From assembly GCA_025936205.1 (NCBI GenBank), contig JAICTU010000182.1, positions 1-16,007 of the forward strand: a stretch of 16,007 bases of DNA. The letters run 5' to 3'. Of the stretch, positions 1 to 7,288 are shown in pieces. The notes beneath the pieces were generated by a model, which was not told where the DNA came from, made no database searches, and was given only the letters and a program-made list of their open reading frames with translations. The DNA comes from Polyangiaceae bacterium. Lineage in GTDB: Bacteria; Myxococcota; Polyangia; Polyangiales; Polyangiaceae. Each line of letters opens with the position of its first letter. Position 1 is the first letter of the stretch. A program made the position numbers and the translations under genes.

Positions 1-69
1 CGCCCCAGGGCGTGCCGATCACGATCGATACCGTCGGGGACGTCCAGTTCGGGCCGCGCCTGCGCCGCG
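1..69 (+). pseudogene. Upstream fragment of the RND efflux pump, in a different frame
   Basis: Read from base 3, this stretch encodes PQGVPITIDTVGDVQFGPRL followed by two arginines. That is the usual porter-domain stretch of CzcA/CusA-type pumps just before the 'R-G...GEGE..GG' loop. The frame then hits the MMLLGENS stretch of the same protein, which lies in a different frame starting at base 70. In the family roughly 16 residues separate these two blocks, and here they are absent. The simplest reading is a deletion of about 47-50 bp, not a multiple of three, at about base 69. The frame used downstream is also open back to base 1, but its residues there do not look like the family. The gene's true start lies outside the window. 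Confidence 0.7.
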
Positions 70-2349
70 ATGATGCTGCTGGGCGAGAACTCGCGCACCG
101 TCACCGGCGCCGTCAAGGCGGAACTGGCGGCGATCGAGCCCACCCTCCCCCCCGGCACCAAGATCGAGCCATTCTATGACCGCTCGGTGCTCGTGCAGCG
201 CACCATCGGCACGGTAGCCAAGAACCTATTGGAGGGCGCTCTGTTGGTGATCGGCGTGCTGTTCTTGCTCCTCGGTGAGCTGCGTGCCGGACTGGTGGTT
301 GCGGCGATCATACCCCTGGCCATGCTGTTCGCGGTGATCGCAATGCACGGCCTCGGCCTTTCGGGCAATCTGATGAGCCTGGGCGCAATCGACTTCGGGC
401 TGCTCGTCGACGGTGGCGTGATCATCGTGGAGAATGCGGTGCTCCGCCTCGCCGAGCAACGGGCCCGGTTGGGCCGCGAGCTCGACCCGCAGGAGCGGCT
501 GGACACCGTGGCCGAGGCCACGCTGGAGGTCCGGCGGGCCAGCATCTTCGGCGAAGCGATCATTGCGATCGTCTACTTGCCGATCCTGGCCTTCATCGGC
601 ATCGAGGGAAAGCTGTTCCGTCCCATGGCCATCACGGTACTGCTGGCGCTGGCTGGCGCCTTCGTGCTCTCGCTCAGCGTGGTGCCCGTGCTGGCGAGCT
701 ACCTGGTGCGTCCGGCCGCCGTGCACCGCGAAACCTGGCTGCTGCGCAAACTGCACGCCCCTTATGCGAGGCTGCTCGATCGCGCCCTGCGCCACAGGAG
801 GCTGACGCTCAGCGCCGGCGTGCTCTCGCTCGCGCTGGGGATCGGGCTCTTCTTCCGCATCGGCGCCGAGTTTGTGCCGCAACTCGACGAGGGCGACTTG
901 TTGCTCGAGGCGCGGCGCCTGCCCGGCATCGCCCTCGACGAATCCGTGGCGACCGCCCTGCGGCTGGAGACCGCGCTGCGTGAAGTGGCCGAGGTCACGC
1001 ATGTGGTCAGCCGCACCGGAGCGCCCGAGGTGGCCACCGACCCCATGGGCATGGAGCAGTCCGACGTGTACATCGGGCTGAAGGACCGACGAGACTGGCG
1101 CCCCGGGCTCACGAAAGAAGACCTCGCGAAGGAGATCTCCGATCGAGCTGCCGCCAGTGTGCCCGAGATCGGCGCCGGCGTCTCACAGCCGATTCAGATG
1201 CGCACCAACGAGCTGATCGCCGGTATCCGGTCCGACGTCGCCGTGTTGATCTATGGCCCGGAGCTCGAACAACTGAACGAGCTGGGCAGCCGGATCGCCC
1301 AGGTGGTGCAGCGCGTGCCCGGGGCCGTCGCTGTCCGCGTCGAGCAGGTGGAGGGGCTGCGCTATCTGCGTGTCATCCCCGACCGGGCGAAGTTGGCGCG
1401 CTACGGGTTCACGATCGAAGACATCAATCAACTCACCGAGACGATGGCAGTCGGATTCGACGCGGGTGAGGTGCTGGAGGGCGAACGTCGCTTCGGAATC
1501 AGTGTCAAGACGCGGCACGACTACGCGGGCGACCTCGAACCGCTGCGCATGTTACCGCTACGATCGGTGAGCGGCCAAGTCGTGCCGCTGGGCGATCTGG
1601 CAGAGCTCAGCTTCGCGGAAGGGCCGGCCCAGGTGAGCCGCGAGCGCCAGTCGCGGCGTCTGAGCGTCGAGCTCAACGTGCGGGGCCGTGACCTCCAGTC
1701 GGTCGTGCGCGAGGCGCGAGCTGCCGTGGCCCAGGCGGTGAAGCTGCCTCCGGGTTATCGCGCGGTCTGGGGTGGCCAGTTCGAGCACTACGAGCAGGCG
1801 AAGGAGCGGCTGTCCGTGGTGGTTCCGATCGCGCTGGCGCTGATCGCGTTCCTGCTCTGGCTCGCGTTCCATTCCGCGCGCATCGGGCTGCTCATTTTTC
1901 TGGAGATCCCGTTCGCCATCGTGGGCGGCGTGGTCGCGCTCTGGCTGCGGGCGATTCCGTTTTCGATTTCTGCCGGAGTCGGCTTCATCGCGTTGTCGGG
2001 TGTGGCAGTCCTGAACGGTCTCGTCCTGATCTCCTCCGCCCGAGAGCTGCAGGACGAACAAGGCTCGAGCGCGCTCGAGGCGATCCGTCAATCCGCCGAG
2101 CGGCGGCTGCGCCCCGTCTTGATGACCGCTCTCGTCGCAGCGCTCGGCTTTCTACCGATGGCGCTATCGACAGCCCCCGGTAGCGAGGTGCAGCGCCCCC
2201 TGGCGACGGTCGTGATCGGCGGCCTCATCAGCGCCACTCTGCTCACCTTGCTGCTGTTGCCCGTGGTCTATGCGCATCATGGCACTCTGCCCCGGCGCGA
2301 CCTGCCCCGCCGCGACCCGCGACTCGCGGCGCACAGCTCGCGACGTTAG
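70..2349 (+). CDS. CzcA/CusA-type heavy-metal RND efflux pump, C-terminal three quarters
   Basis: This is the inner-membrane proton-driven pump subunit of a tripartite heavy-metal exporter (HME-RND family). It normally works with a periplasmic adaptor and an outer-membrane channel. Counting from base 70, residues 52-95 form the first visible pair of membrane helices. Residues 101-122 carry the family signature GAIDFGLLVDGG...EN, with the membrane aspartates D108 and D114 expected for proton relay. A second periplasmic porter domain spans about 270-580, including the ATDPMGMEQSDV block. A further cluster of five membrane helices lies at about 585-745. The family is about 1,030-1,050 residues long, so the 759 residues here would fit after about 270 missing N-terminal residues. 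The metal cannot be assigned. The Met near base 70 is not a natural start: the upstream homologous sequence is out of frame, so the gene is probably disrupted or misassembled. Its stop overlaps the stop of the convergent DUF2797 gene. Confidence 0.85.
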   Translation: MMLLGENSRTVTGAVKAELAAIEPTLPPGTKIEPFYDRSVLVQRTIGTVAKNLLEGALLVIGVLFLLLGELRAGLVVAAIIPLAMLFAVIAMHGLGLSGNLMSLGAIDFGLLVDGGVIIVENAVLRLAEQRARLGRELDPQERLDTVAEATLEVRRASIFGEAIIAIVYLPILAFIGIEGKLFRPMAITVLLALAGAFVLSLSVVPVLASYLVRPAAVHRETWLLRKLHAPYARLLDRALRHRRLTLSAGVLSLALGIGLFFRIGAEFVPQLDEGDLLLEARRLPGIALDESVATALRLETALREVAEVTHVVSRTGAPEVATDPMGMEQSDVYIGLKDRRDWRPGLTKEDLAKEISDRAAASVPEIGAGVSQPIQMRTNELIAGIRSDVAVLIYGPELEQLNELGSRIAQVVQRVPGAVAVRVEQVEGLRYLRVIPDRAKLARYGFTIEDINQLTETMAVGFDAGEVLEGERRFGISVKTRHDYAGDLEPLRMLPLRSVSGQVVPLGDLAELSFAEGPAQVSRERQSRRLSVELNVRGRDLQSVVREARAAVAQAVKLPPGYRAVWGGQFEHYEQAKERLSVVVPIALALIAFLLWLAFHSARIGLLIFLEIPFAIVGGVVALWLRAIPFSISAGVGFIALSGVAVLNGLVLISSARELQDEQGSSALEAIRQSAERRLRPVLMTALVAALGFLPMALSTAPGSEVQRPLATVVIGGLISATLLTLLLLPVVYAHHGTLPRRDLPRRDPRLAAHSSRR

Positions 2350-3248
2350 AACGGCAAACGCATCTGGCCCAGCACTCGGTTGGCCTGCTCGCCCGGCACC
2401 AGCCGCACTCTGCGTCCGACCAGCGCTCCGAGCGAGAGCATGTAACGCTGCCCCCCTTGCTCGCTGAGCAGCACGTCACCGATCATGCCTGCGCAGCGGC
2501 CGGATATGGCGAGCGGCTCGGTCTCGCTGAGATCCGTGAAACTCTTCTCGAACAGGGCGCTGCCACCGTAGAAGCGATCGAGCTCGACCAGCTCCGGCTC
2601 CAGCCGCAGCTCCGGCTCCAGCACGCGGATCTCCTCCACCCGTGCGCGCAGCTCGGCCTGCACCGTGCCTCTGGAGAAGGGCGCTCCGAGCAGGTGGCGT
2701 TTGCGCGCAGGCCGGATCGCCTCTGGCACGTCGAGGTCGCGCGCGATGCGTTCCTCCAGGGCGCGAGCGCGATACGCATCGTCAAAGCGTGCCAGCAGCA
2801 CGCCCATGCGGGCGCCCTGCTCGAGCAGGCGGTGGATGCCGCGCCGGGCGTGCGTCATGCCCACCTTGAGCGTCCCGCCCCCGAAATGAGCCAGGTACAC
2901 CAGGTGCGGCTCGAGGTTCCTCAGCAGCTGCTGCGGTGACAGTTCCGGGGCGTTGTAGAATGCGGGGTTGAAGCCGGTCGCACGATGACAGGCAAGGCAC
3001 TGCTCGAAGCTGTCGTCGCGCAACGCCGCACGCTCGGGACAGGACTCGCTCTTGCCGCTGGCCAGATCGAAGCGCCCAGTGCAGAAGCGGCCCTCGAGCC
3101 CCTGCAGCGTGAACTGCAGGTCGCGCACCGACAGGCGCGTGCGCTGCCAGCTCGAATGGCTCAGGTCATCGAACACCAGGAAGCCACCGTCCGTGTCGCA
3201 ACCGTAGGCAGAGAGCAGCGCGGACTCCAGGCGCGGCACCTCTCTCAT
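2346..3248 (-). CDS. DUF2797 family protein (putative zinc-binding, GIY-YIG-like segment)
   Basis: A 300-residue protein of the DUF2797 type, whose function is not established. The start is the ATG at 3248, which overlaps the TGA of pobA (ATGA) and has a GGAG about 9 nt upstream. A longer reading frame exists but runs into pobA without family-like sequence. Cysteines C56, C70, C84 and C87 (the last two as CLAC) look like a zinc site. They are followed by the GFNPAFYNA block (92-100) and the SPQQ..RN..PH block (104-115). Residues 115-146 (HLVYLAHFG...KVGMT...R...LLEQGA) resemble a GIY-YIG-nuclease-like core. The family assignment is from memory of its conserved blocks. It is the last gene of a GGT-pobA-DUF2797 run, which says little about its role. 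Its stop codon overlaps the stop of the convergent efflux-pump gene. Confidence 0.75.
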   Translation of the reverse strand: MREVPRLESALLSAYGCDTDGGFLVFDDLSHSSWQRTRLSVRDLQFTLQGLEGRFCTGRFDLASGKSESCPERAALRDDSFEQCLACHRATGFNPAFYNAPELSPQQLLRNLEPHLVYLAHFGGGTLKVGMTHARRGIHRLLEQGARMGVLLARFDDAYRARALEERIARDLDVPEAIRPARKRHLLGAPFSRGTVQAELRARVEEIRVLEPELRLEPELVELDRFYGGSALFEKSFTDLSETEPLAISGRCAGMIGDVLLSEQGGQRYMLSLGALVGRRVRLVPGEQANRVLGQMRLPF

Positions 3249-4450
3249 GCTGCGGACTCCGGCAACGCCAGCCCGACATAGTTTTCGGCGAGCAAGGTGG
3301 ACGCCGCGCGCGAGCTCACGACGCCTTCGAGTTCCGCTAGCTGAACGCGACGCTCGAAGGCGTCCGCGCCGGGCAGGATATGCAACATGCGCGTCATCCA
3401 GGTCGAAAAATGTTGCACGCGCCAGACGCGCTCCAGGCATGCGCCCGAGTACGCATCGAGAGCGGCCTCGCTGCCTTGCTCGTACCAGGCGCCGAGCGCC
3501 GCGCTCAAGCGTCGCACGTCCGCCATGGCCAGGTTCAGGCCCTTGGCGCCGGTGGCAGGGACAATATGCGCTGCATCGCCAGCCAACAGCAGGCGCCGGT
3601 ACCGCATCGGTTCGTGCACGAAGCTGCGCAGGGCGGCGATGCCCTTCTCCAGGATCGGTCCCGACTGCAGTCGCCAGCCAGGAACCGTCTCCAGCCGGGT
3701 ACGCAGCTCCTGCCAGATGCGCTGCTCATTCCAGGCGCCCGGCTGCTCATCCGCCGGAACTTGCAAATAGAACCGCGACAGCTCGGGAGAGCGCAAGCTA
3801 TGCAGGGCGAAGCCGCGCTCGTGGCGCGCGTAGATCAGCTCCTCCGTAGATGGCGCCACGGCGGCCAGAATGCCGAGCCACGCAAACGGGACCACGTGCT
3901 CGTAGTGCCGAGAGGCTCCCGCTGGAAACCAGTGCCTGGATACTCCATGTGAGCCGTCGCAGCCGATGACCCAATCGCAGAGCAGCTCCTGCCGCCGGCC
4001 CTGGTGCGTGAACGACAGTAGCGGCCGGTCCTGTCCGAGGCCATCGAGCGCGAGCTCGGTCACCTCGAAGCACAAGTGCTTGTCCCCCGCTGCGTTGTCC
4101 GCCAGCCGCGCTTCGATCAGATCTCGCACGATCTCGCGCTGCCCGTAGACGGTGATGCTGCGCCCGGGCACCAGCTCGCGAAAGTCGATGCGGTGAGCGA
4201 GGCCGCCAAAGCGCAGCTCGATGCCGTGATGCAGGATGCCTTCGCGGCCCAGGCGCTCGCCCACTCCGGCCCTGTGCAGAGTGTCGACGGTGGGCTGCTC
4301 CAGCACCCCCGCGCGGACGCGCTTCTCCACGTGCTCACGGCTCGAGCGTTCGAGTACTCGCGAGCGGATACCCCGCCGGGCCAAGAGCTGCGCGAGCAAC
4401 AGCCCAGCAGGGCCTGCACCGATGATGCCGACCTGGACCTGCGCTGCCAT
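3245..4450 (-). CDS. pobA: 4-hydroxybenzoate 3-monooxygenase (p-hydroxybenzoate hydroxylase)
   Basis: Cytoplasmic FAD flavoprotein that converts 4-hydroxybenzoate to protocatechuate with NADPH and O2, feeding the beta-ketoadipate pathway. It has 401 residues; the Pseudomonas enzyme has 394. The FAD-binding GAGPAG is at 11-16, the RAGVLEQ block at 46-52, the CDG motif at 164-166 and GDAAHIVPATGAKGLNLA at 291-308. Active-site counterparts of the Pseudomonas residues Tyr201, Ser212, Arg214, Tyr222 and Tyr385 appear at Y207, S218, R220, Y228 and Y391. The counterpart of Pro293 is Ala299. The ATG at 4450 follows the GGT stop by one base (TGA-G-ATG) and gives the usual few residues before the Rossmann fold. 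A start at 4489 is possible but would overlap GGT by 38 bp. No other aromatic-degradation gene is visible nearby. The motif run is nearly complete, so the assignment is firm, although related hydroxybenzoate hydroxylases cannot be wholly excluded. Confidence 0.92.
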   Translation of the reverse strand: MAAQVQVGIIGAGPAGLLLAQLLARRGIRSRVLERSSREHVEKRVRAGVLEQPTVDTLHRAGVGERLGREGILHHGIELRFGGLAHRIDFRELVPGRSITVYGQREIVRDLIEARLADNAAGDKHLCFEVTELALDGLGQDRPLLSFTHQGRRQELLCDWVIGCDGSHGVSRHWFPAGASRHYEHVVPFAWLGILAAVAPSTEELIYARHERGFALHSLRSPELSRFYLQVPADEQPGAWNEQRIWQELRTRLETVPGWRLQSGPILEKGIAALRSFVHEPMRYRRLLLAGDAAHIVPATGAKGLNLAMADVRRLSAALGAWYEQGSEAALDAYSGACLERVWRVQHFSTWMTRMLHILPGADAFERRVQLAELEGVVSSRAASTLLAENYVGLALPESAA

Positions 4451-4451
4451 C

Positions 4452-6326
4452 TCAGTAGGCGCTGGCCTTGCCTCCGTCGCGCGCCACATCGGCCACGGCG
4501 ATCACGGCTGAACTCCTGGGGTCAATCTCGATACAGTTGGCGTGCCCGATGCGACCGCGGCTCCCCAGCTTGTGCCCGAGCGCCTCCAGCTCCGCCACCG
4601 TGCTCGCGGGCAGGTTCGGCTCGTGCCAGATCTGATCGGGCAGCCACTGGTGGTGGATGCGCGTCGCCGCCACAGCCTGCTGCAGGGAACGATTGTGGTC
4701 AATCAGCTGCATCACGATCTGCGCCACCGTGGTGGTGATGGTCGGACCGCCCGGCGATCCGATGACCGCGCGCAGCTTGCCATCCTTGACCAGGATGGTG
4801 GGCGTCATGCTGCTCAGCATGCGCTTCCCCGGCTCGATCCCGTTCTGCGGCCCTTGCACGAGACCGAACATGTTGGGCGCCCCCACCTTGGAGGTAAAGT
4901 CGTCCATCTCGTTGTTCAGGAGCACGCCCGTGCCGGGCACCACGACCTTGGCACCGAAGCCGCCATTGAGCGTGTAGGTGTTCGCCACGGCCATGCCCGA
5001 GGCGTCGACCACCGAGAAGTGCGTGGTGTGCTCCGACTCTTTCAGCTGCAGGCCAGCCTTGATCTCACTCGACGGCGTCGCGTGTTTGGGATCGATCCCG
5101 GCCATGCGCTTGGCGACGTAGCGTGTGTCGAGCAGCTCGCCGAGCGGAATCTTGACGAAATCGGGGTCACCGATCAGCTCGTTGCGATCGGCATAGGTGC
5201 GGCGCAGCGCCTCCACGTACAGGTGAATGCGTGCGGTCGAGTCCCAGTCGAGCTTGTACATCTCGAGGTATTCCGCAGCCGCCAGGATCTGTCGCAGCAC
5301 CACCCCTCCCGCCGAGGGCGGGGGCATGGTCACGATGTCGTAGCCGCGGTACGAAAACTTGATCGGCTCGCGCACGATCGCCTTGTAGTTGGCCAGATCT
5401 TCGGCGGTCCAGATGCCGCCCATGGCCTTGACCTTGCTGGCCATGTCCGCCGCGAAGGCGCCGCGATAGAAGGCATTCGGGCCATTCTTGGCGATCGCCT
5501 CCAGCGTGCGCGCCAGGTCGGGCTGCTTCCACACCTCGCCCTCCGCGTAGGCGCTGCCGTCCGGCTTGCCAAAATCAGCCAGGGTGCCCTGGAGCGCCGC
5601 CTGCAGCTGGGGGTTCTTCGCATTGGGATCCTTGGCGTACTCGCCGATGCGCTGGAGCGCTCCCTTCATGTCGTCGGCATGGAAGCTATCCAGCTTCGAA
5701 CCGTCTCGAGCCAGCGCGATGGCGGGCGCGAGCACGTCCGCCCAGGGCAGCTTGCCGTACTTCTCGTGCACCAGCGCCAGGCCCGCGACCACACCCGGGA
5801 TGCCGGCCGCGCGCGGCCCGATCCGGCCGTCCTTCGTCACCTGCCCGCTCGCGTCCACGTACATGTCGCGGCTCGCCGCGTGCGGCGCCATCTCGCGGTA
5901 GTCGATCGCAGTGCTGGTGCCGTCGGGAAAGCGCACCACCATGAAGCCACCACCGCCCATATTGCCGGCCGTGGGATGAGTTACTCCCAGGGCGAAGCCG
6001 ACCGCGACAGCGGCGTCCACCGCGTTGCCGCCCTTCTTCAGAATGTCCACCCCCACATCGCTCGCCGCCCCTTCGGCACTGCTCACCGCGCCGTGGGTGC
6101 CGATGGCAACGCCCGGCGCCGCTGCCGGAGTTGCAGGCGCTGGCGTGCCCGGGTGCTCGGGATCCGGCGGCGTCTGCGGGGCAGCGCTCGCCGCCGGCGC
6201 TGCGCTGGGACTCTTGGCGGGTTCGGCGGGAGCACCCGCCGGAGCGGGCCGATGGCAGGCAGCAGCGGCGAGCACCAGCAGACAGGCGAAAGAACGCAGA
6301 CGTCGGAACGAAAGGGGCGCGGACAT
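4452..6326 (-). CDS. ggt: Gamma-glutamyltransferase, predicted lipoprotein
   Basis: Gamma-glutamyl transpeptidase / glutathione hydrolase, an Ntn-hydrolase that cleaves itself and transfers or hydrolyses the gamma-glutamyl group of glutathione. The ATG at 6326 gives 624 residues. A TTG 18 bp upstream is possible but less likely. The N-terminus (SFRRLRSF then a hydrophobic run to AAAAC, C24) looks like a lipoprotein signal. A Pro/Ala-rich linker follows to about residue 70, so the enzyme is probably tethered on a membrane facing the periplasm. The mature fold begins near GVAIGTHGAVSSAEG. R144 in DYREMAPHAA matches the gamma-carboxylate-binding arginine. The autoprocessing and catalytic threonine is T434, the first T of HTTHFSVVD. 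SSMTPT (505-510) and GSPGGPTI (523-530) complete the active site. It is the first gene of the run with pobA and the DUF2797 gene, and is divergent from the dapF-like gene with 68 bp between the starts. Confidence 0.95.
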   Translation of the reverse strand: MSAPLSFRRLRSFACLLVLAAAACHRPAPAGAPAEPAKSPSAAPAASAAPQTPPDPEHPGTPAPATPAAAPGVAIGTHGAVSSAEGAASDVGVDILKKGGNAVDAAVAVGFALGVTHPTAGNMGGGGFMVVRFPDGTSTAIDYREMAPHAASRDMYVDASGQVTKDGRIGPRAAGIPGVVAGLALVHEKYGKLPWADVLAPAIALARDGSKLDSFHADDMKGALQRIGEYAKDPNAKNPQLQAALQGTLADFGKPDGSAYAEGEVWKQPDLARTLEAIAKNGPNAFYRGAFAADMASKVKAMGGIWTAEDLANYKAIVREPIKFSYRGYDIVTMPPPSAGGVVLRQILAAAEYLEMYKLDWDSTARIHLYVEALRRTYADRNELIGDPDFVKIPLGELLDTRYVAKRMAGIDPKHATPSSEIKAGLQLKESEHTTHFSVVDASGMAVANTYTLNGGFGAKVVVPGTGVLLNNEMDDFTSKVGAPNMFGLVQGPQNGIEPGKRMLSSMTPTILVKDGKLRAVIGSPGGPTITTTVAQIVMQLIDHNRSLQQAVAATRIHHQWLPDQIWHEPNLPASTVAELEALGHKLGSRGRIGHANCIEIDPRSSAVIAVADVARDGGKASAY

Positions 6327-6335
6327 GGGCCCAGC

Positions 6336-6382
6336 GTACACCAAATTGTTTCGACCATGACTTGCGGCGTGGCGCGGTGTAC
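6336..6382. promoter_or_regulatory. Divergent intergenic region with a spaced inverted repeat
   Basis: GTACACC at 6336-6342 and GGTGTAC at 6376-6382 form a 7-bp inverted repeat separated by 33 bp. It lies between the divergent starts of ggt (6326) and the dapF-like gene (6395). It could be a shared operator or chance. No clear -35/-10 pair was recognised. Confidence 0.25.
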
Positions 6383-6394
6383 CGTGTCCAGCGC

Positions 6395-7255
6395 GTGAAG
6401 TTCTCGAAATATCAGGCCTTAGGGAACGACTACCTGGTCCTGGATGGCGTTCCCTTCGAGGTGCCGGAGCTGGCTCGCCTCGCGCCGCGGCTCTGTCACC
6501 GCAATCTGGGCGTCGGCAGCGATGGCCTGCTGATCGGGCCCCTGCCGAGCCGGCGCGCGGACTTCGGGCTGCGCATCATCAATCCGGACGGCAGCGAGGC
6601 CGAGAAGAGCGGCAATGGGCTGCGCATCTTTGCGCGCTATCTCTGGGACACCGGGCGGGTGTCGGACGCGGGCTTCGTGATCGAGACCAAGGGCGGCCTG
6701 GCCGAGGCCAGAGTGACCCCGGGCGCGAAGCTGATCCGGATGGGCATGGGCCAGGCCAGCTTCGACAGCCAGGTCGTCGGCATCTCCGGACCGCGCCGCG
6801 AGGTCGTGGCCGAGTTGATGGACTTCGGCGGACGGCAGTTGAAGTGCACCGGCGTGAGCGTGGGTAACCCGCACTGCGTGATCGTGGAGGCGGCCGTCAC
6901 CGAGGCGGAGGCGCTCGCCCTGGGCCCCTGTATCGAGAGAGATCCGCGCTTTCAGAACCGCACCAACGTGCAACTCATGCGCGCGCTCGACAGCCGGAAC
7001 ATCGAGATCCAGATCTGGGAGCGCGGCGCCGGCTACACGTTGGCCTCGGGTAGCTCAGCGTCCGCCGCGGCCTGCGCGGCCAAGCGGCTCGGGCTGTGTG
7101 GCGGCTCGGTCACGGTGCACATGCCGGGCGGGGAGCTCGAGGTGGAAGTCGACGAACGATTTCAGGTCACGCAGACCGGCCCGGCGACGCGCGTCGCGGT
7201 CGGTGACATCGCCCTGGAGAGCTGGGACGACGACACGGCCTGGAATCGGATCTGA
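6395..7255 (+). CDS. DapF-fold diaminopimelate epimerase-like protein lacking both catalytic cysteines
   Basis: Homologue of diaminopimelate epimerase, which interconverts LL- and meso-diaminopimelate for lysine and peptidoglycan synthesis. From the GTG at 6395 it is 286 residues (E. coli DapF: 274), starting MKFSKYQALGND as the family does. A GTG 18 bp upstream is the alternative start. Substrate-binding positions are kept: N11 (LGND), N63 (NPDGSEA), N158 and H160 (GNPH), N191 (NRTN), E209 and R210 (ERGAG). Both catalytic thiols are changed: the usual DGSE...CGNG is AEKSGNG with S72, and the usual LACGTGA is LASGSSA with S218. DapF removes and returns the alpha proton with these two cysteines, so normal epimerase activity is doubtful. 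It may be a divergent subfamily with other chemistry or a non-enzymatic relative. The fold assignment is firm and the activity is not. It ends 33 bp from the convergent lipoprotein gene. Confidence 0.88.
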   Translation: MKFSKYQALGNDYLVLDGVPFEVPELARLAPRLCHRNLGVGSDGLLIGPLPSRRADFGLRIINPDGSEAEKSGNGLRIFARYLWDTGRVSDAGFVIETKGGLAEARVTPGAKLIRMGMGQASFDSQVVGISGPRREVVAELMDFGGRQLKCTGVSVGNPHCVIVEAAVTEAEALALGPCIERDPRFQNRTNVQLMRALDSRNIEIQIWERGAGYTLASGSSASAAACAAKRLGLCGGSVTVHMPGGELEVEVDERFQVTQTGPATRVAVGDIALESWDDDTAWNRI

Positions 7256-7262
7256 CGCCTTT

Positions 7263-7277
7263 TGCGGGACACCCGCA
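7263..7277. terminator. Short hairpin between convergent genes
   Basis: TGCGGG-ACA-CCCGCA is a perfect 6-bp stem in the 33-bp gap between the convergent dapF-like and lipoprotein genes. There is no T-run on the 3' side in either direction, so it is at best a weak or rho-assisted terminator. Confidence 0.3.
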
Positions 7278-7288
7278 CCCCCGAGGGC

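Noticed and set aside
4542..6398. 618-codon plus-strand reading frame opposite ggt
   Set aside because: It is the mirror of a confidently identified gamma-glutamyltransferase gene; the translation is His/Arg-rich with no family-like motif, as expected of antisense frames in GC-rich DNA.
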